This document shows, in pieces, positions 41,456 through 53,100 of a stretch of 64,000 bases of DNA. The stretch is from Aurelia coerulea (Eukaryota > Cnidaria > Scyphozoa > Semaeostomeae > Ulmaridae): NCBI GenBank assembly GCA_039566865.1, contig CM076962.1, positions 4,706,743 through 4,770,742 on the forward strand, written 5' to 3'. The notes below the pieces were generated by a model that saw nothing but the letters and a program-made list of their open reading frames with translations, ran no database searches and was not told the origin of the DNA. Position numbers and translations under genes: made by a program. How positions within the stretch are numbered: the first letter of the stretch is position 1; every line of letters starts with the position of its first letter.

Positions 41456-41781
41456 CCGGGGGGGGGGGGGGTACTTGACTTAAATTTGTACGGGGGTGTG
41501 CCCACGAAAAAATTTTTTTTACCCTGCTCCAGAATTTTTCGCTCAAAATGATAACCTGTTCTAGAAACACTTGGTGAAAAGTATACTCAAAAATATGAAA
41601 TTTGACCGAAAAACGACCCGATCTAGCAGAATATTCCCCTTTCACATGTATTGACAACCTGCTCTAGAAAAATTGCCTCATTTTGATACCTTGTGCTAGA
41701 AAAAATTGGTGAAAACGATACCCTTAAAAACGGCACATCCCCGTCGGACAAATATACTAAGTACCCCCCCCCCCCCCCGGG
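41456..41781. mobile_element. G/C-tract-bordered element (copy 4), 9-bp duplication
   Basis: CCGGGGGGGGGGGGGGTACTTG left, AAGTACCCCCCCCCCCC right, then CCGGG. ATAAACACC at 41447-41455 and 41782-41790. Core units contain CTGCTCTAGAAAAATTG and GATACC.T. Confidence 0.8.
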
Positions 41782-41790
41782 ATAAACACC

Positions 41791-42571
41791 AATAGATGTG
41801 ACTCATGTACGAGAGGATTTGGTTCAGTGACACTAATTACTTTCTTGAAGACTTTCAATGCAACGCAATATGGACTTTTAGGGGCTGTTTCCCAAAAATT
41901 TTCAATTACAACTGGAAATTCACCTGGTTGTCTATTTGATAGGAATTAGAAAATTCAGTTTCCAAGCTTGGAATAAAACAGTTGTTGATATTTAGGTATA
42001 TAATTTTAAGATCTATTACGGTACGTTGAGTCATAGTAATCGCGACACCCCCCCCTCTACCTCCTGCTCGGTTGGGCGAGTAGGAGAGTAAGGTCGGGTG
42101 GGTGGATGGTAGCGATTATTAGAACTCGAAGCAATAAGTCATAACGAAGTGATTGTCGGATCTGAAAAATAGGTTTCACACCTTCAACGGATCAAAGTAT
42201 GGCCTTCCTCTCTTTGTTTAAATTGATTTGATTTCTTTGAATGAACTGGAAGGTGTGAAATATTTTCTTCACAACCTTAAATTACTTTGCTATGTCGGAG
42301 AACTGATACTTTTGTTTTGAGAAGATTCACCCTTTCTGTGCTATACAGATTGTTCACAGCACTCGAAAGGAATACAAATTACGTTGTAGCGATAGAACAT
42401 TGTATTAGAGATTACAGTTTGTTCGTTGATAAAGAAAATGGTTTCAATCATGAATAGTTTCAACATTGTGTGCTGTGCTGGCCAAAAGCAGTTGTCAGTT
42501 CCTTGTGGTCGATATCTTAACGAGTGGAGGGAATCATTCCTCTTTGCTTAGGTAGCAACAGTTGTCCTGTA
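41791..42571. other. intergenic, unassigned
   Basis: AT-rich with one GC-rich patch (ACACCCCCCCCTCTACCTCC and GGTTGGGCGAGTAGGAGAG, about 42045-42105). No gene or complete element recognised between the USP48 end and the kazrin start. Confidence 0.4.
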
Positions 42572-43068
42572 CCGGGTGTCCCCAAAAAAATTTATACGGA
42601 TTTGGTTGACTCCAGCGCTGTGAATTTAGCTTAAATCAATGTCTAAAATTTTCCTCGATAGTTAACTTGAATAGTATCTTGAAAGCTCAAATTTGCCTCT
42701 TCCTGCAAACCAGAGCTTTCGCATTAATATTGACTAATATTAGATCGTGTGTTATTCTGTTTTCCAGAAGTCACCCCTCAGTCACCCATTGGGAAGTTTC
42801 TTAATTGTTCATTAATTTCAGTTTTTAATTTCGATGTGCTTCAGGAATTAGCTTAGGCCAAAAGGCCAAAGCTCTGGTTTGCCAGTGGACGCATATTTGA
42901 GATTTCAAGATTGATATTTCTGCTCTCAATGCACCAATACCAACGAACGAGGTATCTACGTTCAAGTTAACTGTCGAGGAGCATTTTGAGAGTGATTAGC
43001 CATTGGTTAAAGCTAAATTCAAATTGATTGAGTCAACCAAATCTGTATACATTTTTTGGGACACCCGG
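42572..43068. mobile_element. mariner-like foldback MITE, family A copy 3
   Basis: CCGGGTGTCCCCAAAAAAAT ... CATTTTTTGGGACACCCGG, TA on both sides. Best terminal match of the three family A copies. Confidence 0.8.
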
Positions 43069-43648
43069 TACAAAACCATAGAAATGTACAAAACGGGGAC
43101 AAGCTCGTAAGAGGTCATTCAGTCATTTATAACTCTGGGTACCGGGGCGGGTTAGAGTCAGTACTGGGGGTGTGAAACATGTTTAGAATTTTTTGAGGGG
43201 GTCTGGAATTTTTCAGGGTAAATCCTTGAGAAAATATATTCAATAGTATGCAAAGGCCTACCCAAGTCTTTCCCGTAGGAGGATTGTTGAGGCTGCACGA
43301 AGGCTAATAGCTAAGCGAATAGCGAAGGGATTACTTATGAAAAAATACGTGTAATCGAAGTGCACCAACTCCCTTTGAAGATGGCTCCCCCCCCCCTTTG
43401 AGAGGGGGGTCAAGCCGAAAGAGAATTGTTTTGGTAACAAACCGCAAACGAGGCCATACAATTGTTTTCAATATCCAATCATTCAAAACAATGGCGGAAT
43501 CCGTTTGGGCAAACACACAAGTCCTTTAGAGTAGCAATCTTGATCAAAATGGATTACATCAGATTTGTGGCCTATATTTCCTTTTAACAAGACATTCTAA
43601 CGGTCATCTAATCATTCAAGATTCAAATACATGCATTAGAAAGCAGCC
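43069..43648. other. region upstream of kazrin
   Basis: No TATA box or clear promoter seen. Contains C-tract and G-tract patches (about 43388-43410) around an inverted CCCCTTTGAGAGGGG. The kazrin 5' UTR presumably lies here. Confidence 0.35.
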
Positions 43649-44195
43649 ATGACAAACCTTCCTGAAAGTATAGACGATATGATGGCGTCACAGCGGCCAG
43701 GCCCACTTATGGTGGCTCTAGGTGAAGTCGACAAGTTACACGACCTTTTCCACTACCACGAAACCACATACAAAAGCTCGTCAGAAGATGTTTTCAGCGA
43801 AGAGGATTGTCTCAGTTCGCAGTGGTGCTCGAAACAAGAGGAACTTGTCGGTTGTTTACTTAAGATGAAAAACCTTATGGAAGAGGCCGAGTTAGAAAGC
43901 ATGCGCTTGAAAGAAGAGAAAAAATTGTTGACAAAACGAATAGGAGAGTCGTTGGTTACAGTCAATACAGAAATGGAGTCATTGAGACAGCAGTTGAGAG
44001 ATCAAGATTTGAAGCTGAAGGAATTGGGGGCAACACCGATGCCATATTCAAGTCATGATGTCGGAAAATCGAATGAATATACATCAGGGATTTCTGTACT
44101 GGTCGCTGAACAAACCGAACAGATTATTTCATTGCAGAAAAGATTGTTGGCCTACGAGCAAGAAAATAGTGAGCTCAGAAAACATGTTTTCACAG
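43649..44195 (+). CDS. KAZN: KAZN exon 1: start and coiled coil
   Basis: ATG at 43649; 182 codons plus one base. Encodes an acidic N-terminus and heptad-like Leu/Glu/Lys stretches (for example ELVGCLLKMKNLMEEAELES). The donor is CACAG|GCAAGC, a GC-type 5' splice site; joining to 46859 gives T-G-K in frame. Reading through reaches a TAA four codons later (44204-44206). Confidence 0.86.
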
Positions 44196-47100
44196 GCAAG
44201 CTTTAAGTTGAATTTCCATAAGATAAAGAATAAATATGCTTTAATGGCATCCTAACAAGTCCTAACGGGATCATGTACGGACTACGGTGTAGAAAAGCTT
44301 TGTATGGGAAGTAATGTACCCCACTTTATGATTCATATCAGACGGGAAGCCGACTAACGGATGTGACTAAGATGTCAATTGTTGTGATTGTCACTTTGTG
44401 AGTTCTAAATATAAACCATGAATAAACCCAAGAGACCATTCAATGGTTCAGGTTACTCTATGTTATGAGCTTGCGTTTGATTTTCCAAGGCAACTTTTTG
44501 CAGTGTATGTTTTATGTGATGTGTGAAGTTGACAATATCGCAAAAATGAAAAACAAACAGTTGAAAAGACTTTCAAATACCAAGCAACCCTGACTGCTGC
44601 AGGCCCATATGGGGTAATTCGTTCTTTAAACTGGCTGTTAAAAGCATTTATCTAGGGCTAAATCCTGAGGGGAAGAGTGTTTCTTTTTCATGAGTTTCAT
44701 GTCACAGTTACTTATGGCTAAACTGGTGAAACAAGGATTAGGCTGGTTGAAATTTTTCATGAATGAAACCAAAAGGTTGTTATCTTTTCAGCACTCAAAT
44801 TCCCTTACTTTTTACTCTCTAACTAAAATGGCATACCGTAAGGGCTCTATTAATTAAGCCCCTGGGGGTTAATGTAATTTTGGACACTTTTTAGTTCTTT
44901 TACACCACATTTTGGGGTTTAAACATACAATTTTAAGAATTAGATACATGAATTTGACACAGTTTTATCTCAAACTATATCAACATGAACATTTAAACTT
45001 ATTAAGCTCAATAAATGGACATTTTTTGCAACCTCTGGAATTTGATATAAGTGGGGGGGGCTTATTAGAGAGGGGTGCTCAATAGAGCTTTTACTGTATG
45101 TGTGAAATTTGCATGCCTTTCGTATTACAGTTAAAAGCACACAAATAGAGGCACTCAAAAATATTGATTGCACTCTTATTAACACTGCATCAACATTTGA
45201 AATAATGAAATAAATCACAAAGTAATATGTAAGTCTCATGCTGATTATGATAGAATATATATATGATAATAGATTGAAATGACCTAAACAGCTATGGAAC
45301 GCCATTTGCACAAAAATGACATAATATAGGATTATGTTACATAAACCTATATTATGTGCACATAAACTAGGATTATGTACATAAACCTATATTATGTCAA
45401 CATAAACTAGGATTATGTACATAAACCTATATTATGTGCACATAATATAGGTTTATGTACATAATCCTAGTTTATGTCGACATAATATAGGTTTATGTAC
45501 ATAATCCTAGTTTATGTGCACATAATATGGGTTATCGGGACATAAACCTATATTATGTAGTGATAACCTATATTATGTGCACATAATATAGGTTTATGTA
45601 CATAATCCTAGTTTATGTGCACATAATATAGGTTTATGTACATAATCCTAGTTTATGTCGACATAATATAGGTTAGAGCACATAATGATAGTTAAAGGTG
45701 TGACTTTGTTTTGGAACAATACATCTATCACTCTCTGGCGGCCAGGACTATTCAATTGGGGGAGAGAATAGGATTATGACACTGGGACTCGTTATGTGTC
45801 CCAAATGGTATATCACAGGAACTGAATGTGCAATTCGGGAGCCTTTCATCTCTTTCGCTTTGGTGAAACCGCGAAACTGACATATTTTGGCTTTCGTCTG
45901 TGTTGTGTGGACATTTGAAATTAAGATGAAGCAAATTCGGATTTTCGCTGTTCTTGGTTTTCACTTGGCCTTCATTTTACTGATCGAAGCATTAAAATTG
46001 GATGGAAGCACAAAATCGTCGTAGCTCTCTGCGTCCTCAGCCATGTCACTTTGTAATAAAAATCGAAATGTGCATACATCGTGTATAAAGCCAGTTTCAC
46101 CAAAGGGAAAGAGATGAAAGGCTCCCGAATTGCACATTCAGTTCCTGTGATATACCATTTGGGACACATAACGAGTCCCAGTGTCATAATCCTATTCTCT
46201 CCCCCAATTGAATAGTCCTGGCCACCAGAGAGTGATAGATGTATTGTTCCAAAACAAAGTCACACCTTTAACTATCATTATGTGCTCTAACCCATATTAT
46301 GTCGACATAAACTAGGATTATGTACATAAACCTATATTATGTCGACATAAACTAGGATTATGTACATAAACCTATATTATGTGCACATAATATAGGTTAT
46401 CACTACATAATATAGGTTTATGTCCCAATAACCCATATTATGTGCACATAAACTAGGATTATGTTACATAAACCTATATTATGTCGACATAAACTAGGAT
46501 TATGTACATAAACCTATATTATGTCGACATAATATAGGTTTATGTACATAATCCTAGTTTATGTCGACATAATATAGGTTTATGTAACATAATCCTAGTT
46601 TATGTGCACATAATATAGGTTTATGTAACATAATCCTATATTATGTCATTTTTGTGCAAATGGCGTTCCATAAACAGCTGCAGTAAATCTGCATCATGAT
46701 ATAAAGAGACATGTTCAAATCATTTCTGACATGTTTTAATCACAGGAAAATGTAATGGAAAGTGTTGATGACCTGTTGTTGCAAATGCATTTATATGGGG
46801 TCTACATTTCATGTCATTTTTCATTCTCAAATAGCTTAAATTCTTCATTTTTTTTCAGGAAAGACCAGGGATGACCCAGCATGTGAAAATTGCAAACGTC
46901 TGAGAGAATATGCAGGAAGTTTGGAAATAAAGTTGCAAAAGCATAAAGATTCATTTACGGCTATGAGAAAAGAACGCAAAGAACTAAAATCAGAAAAATT
47001 AGAGCTACTAGATCAGCTAAAGCAGTTATATGGAACATTAGAAGATAAAGAAAAGGAATTAAGAGACTTTATTTTGAATTATGAACAGAGAATGAGAGAC

Positions 47101-50100
47101 AGTGAAGAGACCATAAAAGCACTTCTTGCAGAGAAAAAGAGGGTTGATCAAGAAAGGTGGAATTTTCTTCAAAGAGCAACAGCCAGCTCTGAGAGATGTA
47201 TTACCTTAAAAACAGAATTGGATAGCGCAGAAGAACGTTTGAAGCAAAAAGATAATGAATTGAGAATGAAAGAAGAAGAACTACAGAGAGCTAGCCGTGG
47301 TAACACAAAGGAAGAATCAATTGTTGAATTTTTTGGATTATTTGGAAAACAAACCTCACCTTCACCAAAGGTATTTATAGTTTTTACATTATTGAATAAA
47401 ACTGTACCACTAGTACTGTATACAGCACAGGCTTTGTGCACAAAGGGAAAAAATCTCAGCCACTCAAATTCTAACCTATCAGATATCAGTATTTCCTGCT
47501 ATTTAGATCAGGTACCAATGTATGGTTTGCATGTGTCAAGGTAGGTACATTGTCTTTGCAGGGCTAGTTTTATCAAAGGCACATGATCAAATAATTCTGT
47601 ACTAAGTTCTTTGTCTAAATTAAGATACGAATCTGTGAAGTTGTTGGCTACATGCGGGATATAATTTTCCACTGCCAAAGGCTGCTTTTATTTGAACAGA
47701 TTTCCCTCCACTTAAATTTACTGACAAATGATTAGCAGCAAAAAGTGTTTTGAAGTGCTTAACTGACTTTCTAGCAGGTTTTTAATTGTCCTCAAAGAAA
47801 ATATTTACTAAAGCTGCTGAGACCTGTTTAGTGATATCCAGTATCCAAGTGTAAGATTTTCTCAATTTAGAATTTAGATGTGTTTTGGTATTGCTATCAT
47901 GTGAGATTAAAACCAAATGTTTATTTGCTTGTCTTTCATTTTAACGAGAAGCTAATCACTCTACTATCAAGCATCAATTCACCTTTTTGAAAGCCCTACC
48001 AGCTAAATCCTTGTTGAGGTCGATTTATGAGAATGTGAATACATTTTTGCATGAAAAATTCATGAACTGCCACCTTAAACAGAGCTAATGTGTGTGCAGG
48101 TAGAAATATGGTTTACTCTGATATCACATTTGAGAGATGTGTAGAAGTATTGGGGGAATGGATGGATGTTCACATTCCTCTCCTGAGCATACCATAGTAT
48201 TAAAATTGTCTTCTGGTTGGTGTGTAGTGCAATAATTCAAAGATAAACAACTTAATGATACTGTGAAATATGCACTTTGATATGAATAGAATGAACCACT
48301 CATTTGGGGTACAGCGTCCTGCTATATAATCATGATAATAATGGGCTATGCTCAAAACATAAAACTTAATAATGATAATGATAGCAATGCACTTGTAGAG
48401 CTCTAAAATCTATATACTGTGGTACACATATTCTAAAGTGCTTTGCAACTAGTTGACAAGATTTTTAAAAAACTTTGAATTACAGAAAGAAAATCCAAAA
48501 ATTTAATTACAGTTTCAGTGCTCTGAGATCTAATTCATTTCAATCTATTAAGGTGTATATTGCTCATAGCAGAATGTTCCAAAAAATTCTTCCCTTGTTT
48601 GCCAAAACGTGCAGTTATACCGGGTGAGTCAGAAAAAAGAATCCCCGTTTGAAATCAGCTACTCCATTCTGAAATTATGAGGGATTTTCTCCAGAAAGCC
48701 TCTTCAAAAAAACTTCAAAACGTGCCCAAAATCATGAACAGATTTCCCTAAAATTTCTGCCTTACATTGCCTTACAGCAATGACTTGTGAAAGCTTTATC
48801 ACGTGCTATCCTCTTGGGAGGATGAACAAGTCCTCCCCCTGGTATCGATGACCTATTCCGGGGGATTCCATTCTCCCAAGAGGACAAAATACATGAATTT
48901 ATGTGAGTGTCATCAATTTTAGGAAGGAAAATGTGCTCATTGTTTTCATTCGTTTTTGCAGGTTTTTTGAAGGGGCTTTCTGCAGAAAATCACCCTTATC
49001 GACGGGAAGGAATGGCCGATTAAGGCGGGGTAAATTACTGAACCTAATTGAACATATTGGCAATAAAACAAGACATTTTTCAATATTATTGCTATGATAT
49101 TCATGGAGCAGTGGCCTTCCAAGCGGGGATCCTTTTTCCTGACTCACCCGGTACATTAAGAGGTATTAATTTAAACAAACAAACAACTATTTGATATAAA
49201 AAAGGCTAACCTATATCCGAAAATTATTTTTTGATAATCAGTCACCATTTTAAGGCTGTTTATAGCTTACCTTGAAAATTGTGTTTTGGAAGAATGCTGT
49301 GTCCTCGTTTTTCCTCAGTGAAAGAAGATAGTGCTATACAGTAGTTGTGTCCTTGTTTTTCAAAAATGATTTTAAAAACAAAATTTTTATTTAGTACATT
49401 CCTTAAAGAGTTTTTAATTCTCTTCTACTTCGCAAACAAGCCTAATGTAGGAATTCTGTTCGCAATTTCTTCGCTAATTGGAGGATGAAGGAATTGACTA
49501 CAACCATTTCAAACCTCTTCATTTTAATGAAATTCCATGATGTTGTATAAAATAAGTTGACAAATCCTAGAGACTTAACGGTTAAGATATTCCAGTTGTA
49601 GATATAAACGGTTATAATTGAAATGAAGTTGAACATAAACATGTTTTCAAACGTTTCGAACTGAAATTGGTTCATCATCAGGGAATCTAAGTCTTCTCTA
49701 ACTCGCACGAAATCCAACGAAATTTGCTTCGTGTGTTAAGCATGGCACGTTTTGTATAAATTAATTGGCTTTACAACATAAATTATGAGATGAATGCCCA
49801 TTATTTTTGCAAGCATCTCTTTCATCCAGGAGTTTGTTTCATCAGAAAGTGAAGAAATGACAACAAGCAGAAGTATTACTCAGGATGCTGAAATATTTCA
49901 ATTTGACAAGCAAAATGTTCAGTTAATGCAGCAGAACTTGCGAAAGTCAAATATAGATGGATTAGTAGTGGATGCCAATTTAGGTATGTTGCAAATTTTT
50001 ATATGTTTCATTCTAATGTAGGGGGCAACTGCAGACACCATAGGATGGAGAGGTTGCTGTCACCCTTCCCTTGTATGTTAGGTAAACAATGATCTTCTGT

Positions 50101-53100
50101 TTTTGAAAACAATGGTGTAAATGTTTTTGACTGAAACAATTTCTTGAAGGTAATGTGTCCAGGTATGTATAGTAGTGGCTTTGTGGAGGGCATGCCAATT
50201 TCACGTGATATTCCATGTGATCACTTTGGTAAAGGGGTTCAGGAGGTGGCAAGGAGTAATCTAAGCAGCCTGATGACTTACTTGCGGTTGCGCTTTCGGA
50301 GCTGAAATCTTAGACCCCGTTTACACTATGCCGGTACGAAATGAATACGACATGAAACAGTGCCGTATTCGTTTTTCTTTCAAAACGGAATTGCCGTTTA
50401 CACTATACCGGCACGAAATGAATACGATAGGTTTTGACCATGCGCAGAGGGAGGATTTGTCAAGGCGCATGCTCTCATTTGCAAGATTATCACCTCGATT
50501 TGAATCCGACATGAACTGATGCCGTATTCGCCGTTTACACTATGCCGATGCCGGTAGAGCGACGAAGCCCGTTAGCATGCCGTATTCATTTCGTGCCGTA
50601 TTCAAGTGAAAACTATGCCGGCATAGTGTAAACGGGAGGCCAATACGGCACAGTTTCATGCCGTATTCATTTCGTACCGGCATAGTGTAAACGGGGTCTT
50701 AGTTAGCATGTGATCAGTTATATTCTACCAATCACAATGCACTTTTCGAGGCTCTTCTTCAGCATCATGTCAGCATATTTTGACAGGATGTACACATTGG
50801 CTGTGGTCACACCAGGAATTTGTACCTCGTTGTGTCTTTTTAAAACAACAGGTTGCTGCCGCATTTTCATTTCACATGCACCGCTGTTACAGCGCTTTGG
50901 TCGTGAGAGCTGATTCCATAAGAAAACTATCAGATACAAAAACAGCGGGCAAAGCAAGGTCCTGAGCTATATTATAGCGTTGTTTTGGAGAATCAACCAA
51001 TCGCAGCCTTGCGTAGTTGCCACGTGATAAGTCATATCGCGTGTGATTGTACCATTATATTGCCGTACTTTTTGACTACAAAAGCAAATTGCAAGAAAGT
51101 GAAGCAATTCATAGTACAACGGGAAAATACAGTAATGTGACCGCAGCCATTGCCTTACAACGCCCAATATTTAGTAATCGTGACGAGCAAAAATCACTGC
51201 AATGTGGAAGTTATTCTTCAAATTAGCTAGACTGCCTATGGTAGTTAAATAGATTTAAAACTCTCAGCACTTTCCATTAAATCATGGTACTTTGTTGTGC
51301 TTTCTCTTGTCATAACTAAGTTTTAAATGTTTTCACAAGGTTTTTAACCAACCATTTTTAGAAGATCATCACTTATCCATCTCTTAAGAACAGTGCAACT
51401 TGAATGGGGCAAATCTCGAATGTTTCAAGATTTTGGCTTGATAATAAAATATTTACCTAGCTGACAAGATAAATAGCTACGAAAGTATCTCAAACAAGGA
51501 TCATGCCTTAATCAACCGTTAAATCACTATTGAGAGCTATCATTTCATTCACTACGTTTACTAAGACTGCGTTCAGACGATGCGTGCAAATTTTGAAAAC
51601 GCTAAGGAATGTGACGCTTGTAGAATTTCAGCCAGTGTTCACACAATACTGGCACAATTTAAAATGATAGAAAACTCGATGGTACCAATCTTTTGGAATT
51701 CGGGGGCGGGCAAGTACTGTAAAATATTTGGCACCATGTTTGTCCAGAGAAATTGGAAAAAATAACCGGTTCTTTCATCACACAATACAACTTTCCTGCC
51801 AAAAACAATCAGTTTTTGGGACGAAGGTGAAATTTTAAAACCAGTCTTCCTATTCCATCAATTTGTCACAAAAAGTAAGTTTTCTTACCTCCTATCATAT
51901 CATAATCGTAAAGTTTACCTGAAAGCTGGTTCTACCTTTGCCCGCCAAATTTAAACACAAAAGACCAGTATCTACCGGGTGCCCCAAAAAAAGTACTCCC
52001 ATTTGAAAAGTCACCAAAATTTGATTATTCGGCCGATCTTCAATTTTCTTTTTTTGTCAAGTAGATCAAAGACCAAATTATTTTCCAATACATAGCTGAT
52101 CTTGAAAATGGTTTAAAAATGAGCAAATGTAGCTCATTTTAGGGCTACCTGGTTTTGAATCATACTCCAAAAAGCACTGATGATTGCTAAATCAATTTCT
52201 TTGTGTGTGTAAAACTTCTAGTATGGTCATAAATGACTGAAATAAATGCGCACTATCATTGGAGACTTCAATGATGATAAAAATCTGAAAATTTTGACTG
52301 CTAGGCAAGATTGAGTATTTTGCTAAAAAACTATAGCTCGAAAATAAGGTTTTTCAACGTGTAAATTTCCTACCTTGCTGTATCAAAAGGAAACATTTTA
52401 TCATCTGTGAATATTTTTGAGTCTTTGACAAAGCAATACAAAAAGAAAATTTCATCAAAAGTTTGATAATCAATTTTTGGTGATTTATTAAACAGGAGTA
52501 CTTTTTTGGGACACCCGGTAGAATTTTCATATAAGTGGTTCTATCTTTGTCCGCCAAATCTACGGAAAAAGGACCAGATAATCCAACTTTTCACCAAAGC
52601 GGTTCTACCTTTGTCCTGAAAATTTCCGAAAAAGAGACCAGGATTTCAAATTTTTCACCAAAGCGCTTCTACCTTTGTCTGGCAACCGGTTTTGAGATAC
52701 TTGTACTTTCATGGCTACAATTACTACTTGCTTTCCAAAATTGGTCGAAACGACCGGTTTTCGGGACAAACATCGTCAGTGATACGTCATGTTAAAATTG
52801 TCTGCCAAGTTGAAGAAAAAGAACTGCGAAAAGTTTTCATAAAAAATGACCTGCTTTTGGGACAAAGGTAGTGCAAACTTTTTTCGTGAACTACCAGTTT
52901 CGGACAAAGGTAGGACCATCATTCCTAGCGCCCTTGGGCCTTGGGAATCTCTGTGACAAAGAGGCTGGCTTTTGTCAGCAAAGAAATCTATCTGGTCCTA
53001 AAGAGTCAATCAGCATCTTTTCGAATGTGTTAACGAAAGTTCAGACTTTATTGTTTTCAAGTGTTCACACAACGCCGTTTTCAAACTCTGCCGTTTTCAT

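Noticed and set aside
45310..45700. CRISPR-like or satellite array of 19-bp units
   Set aside because: Units alternate orientation and are mirrored in the other arm inside an element with an 8-bp duplication.
47371..47544. Extension of kazrin exon 2
   Set aside because: Coiled-coil character stops at the AAG|GTATTT donor, and phase to exon 3 fits only with splicing there.
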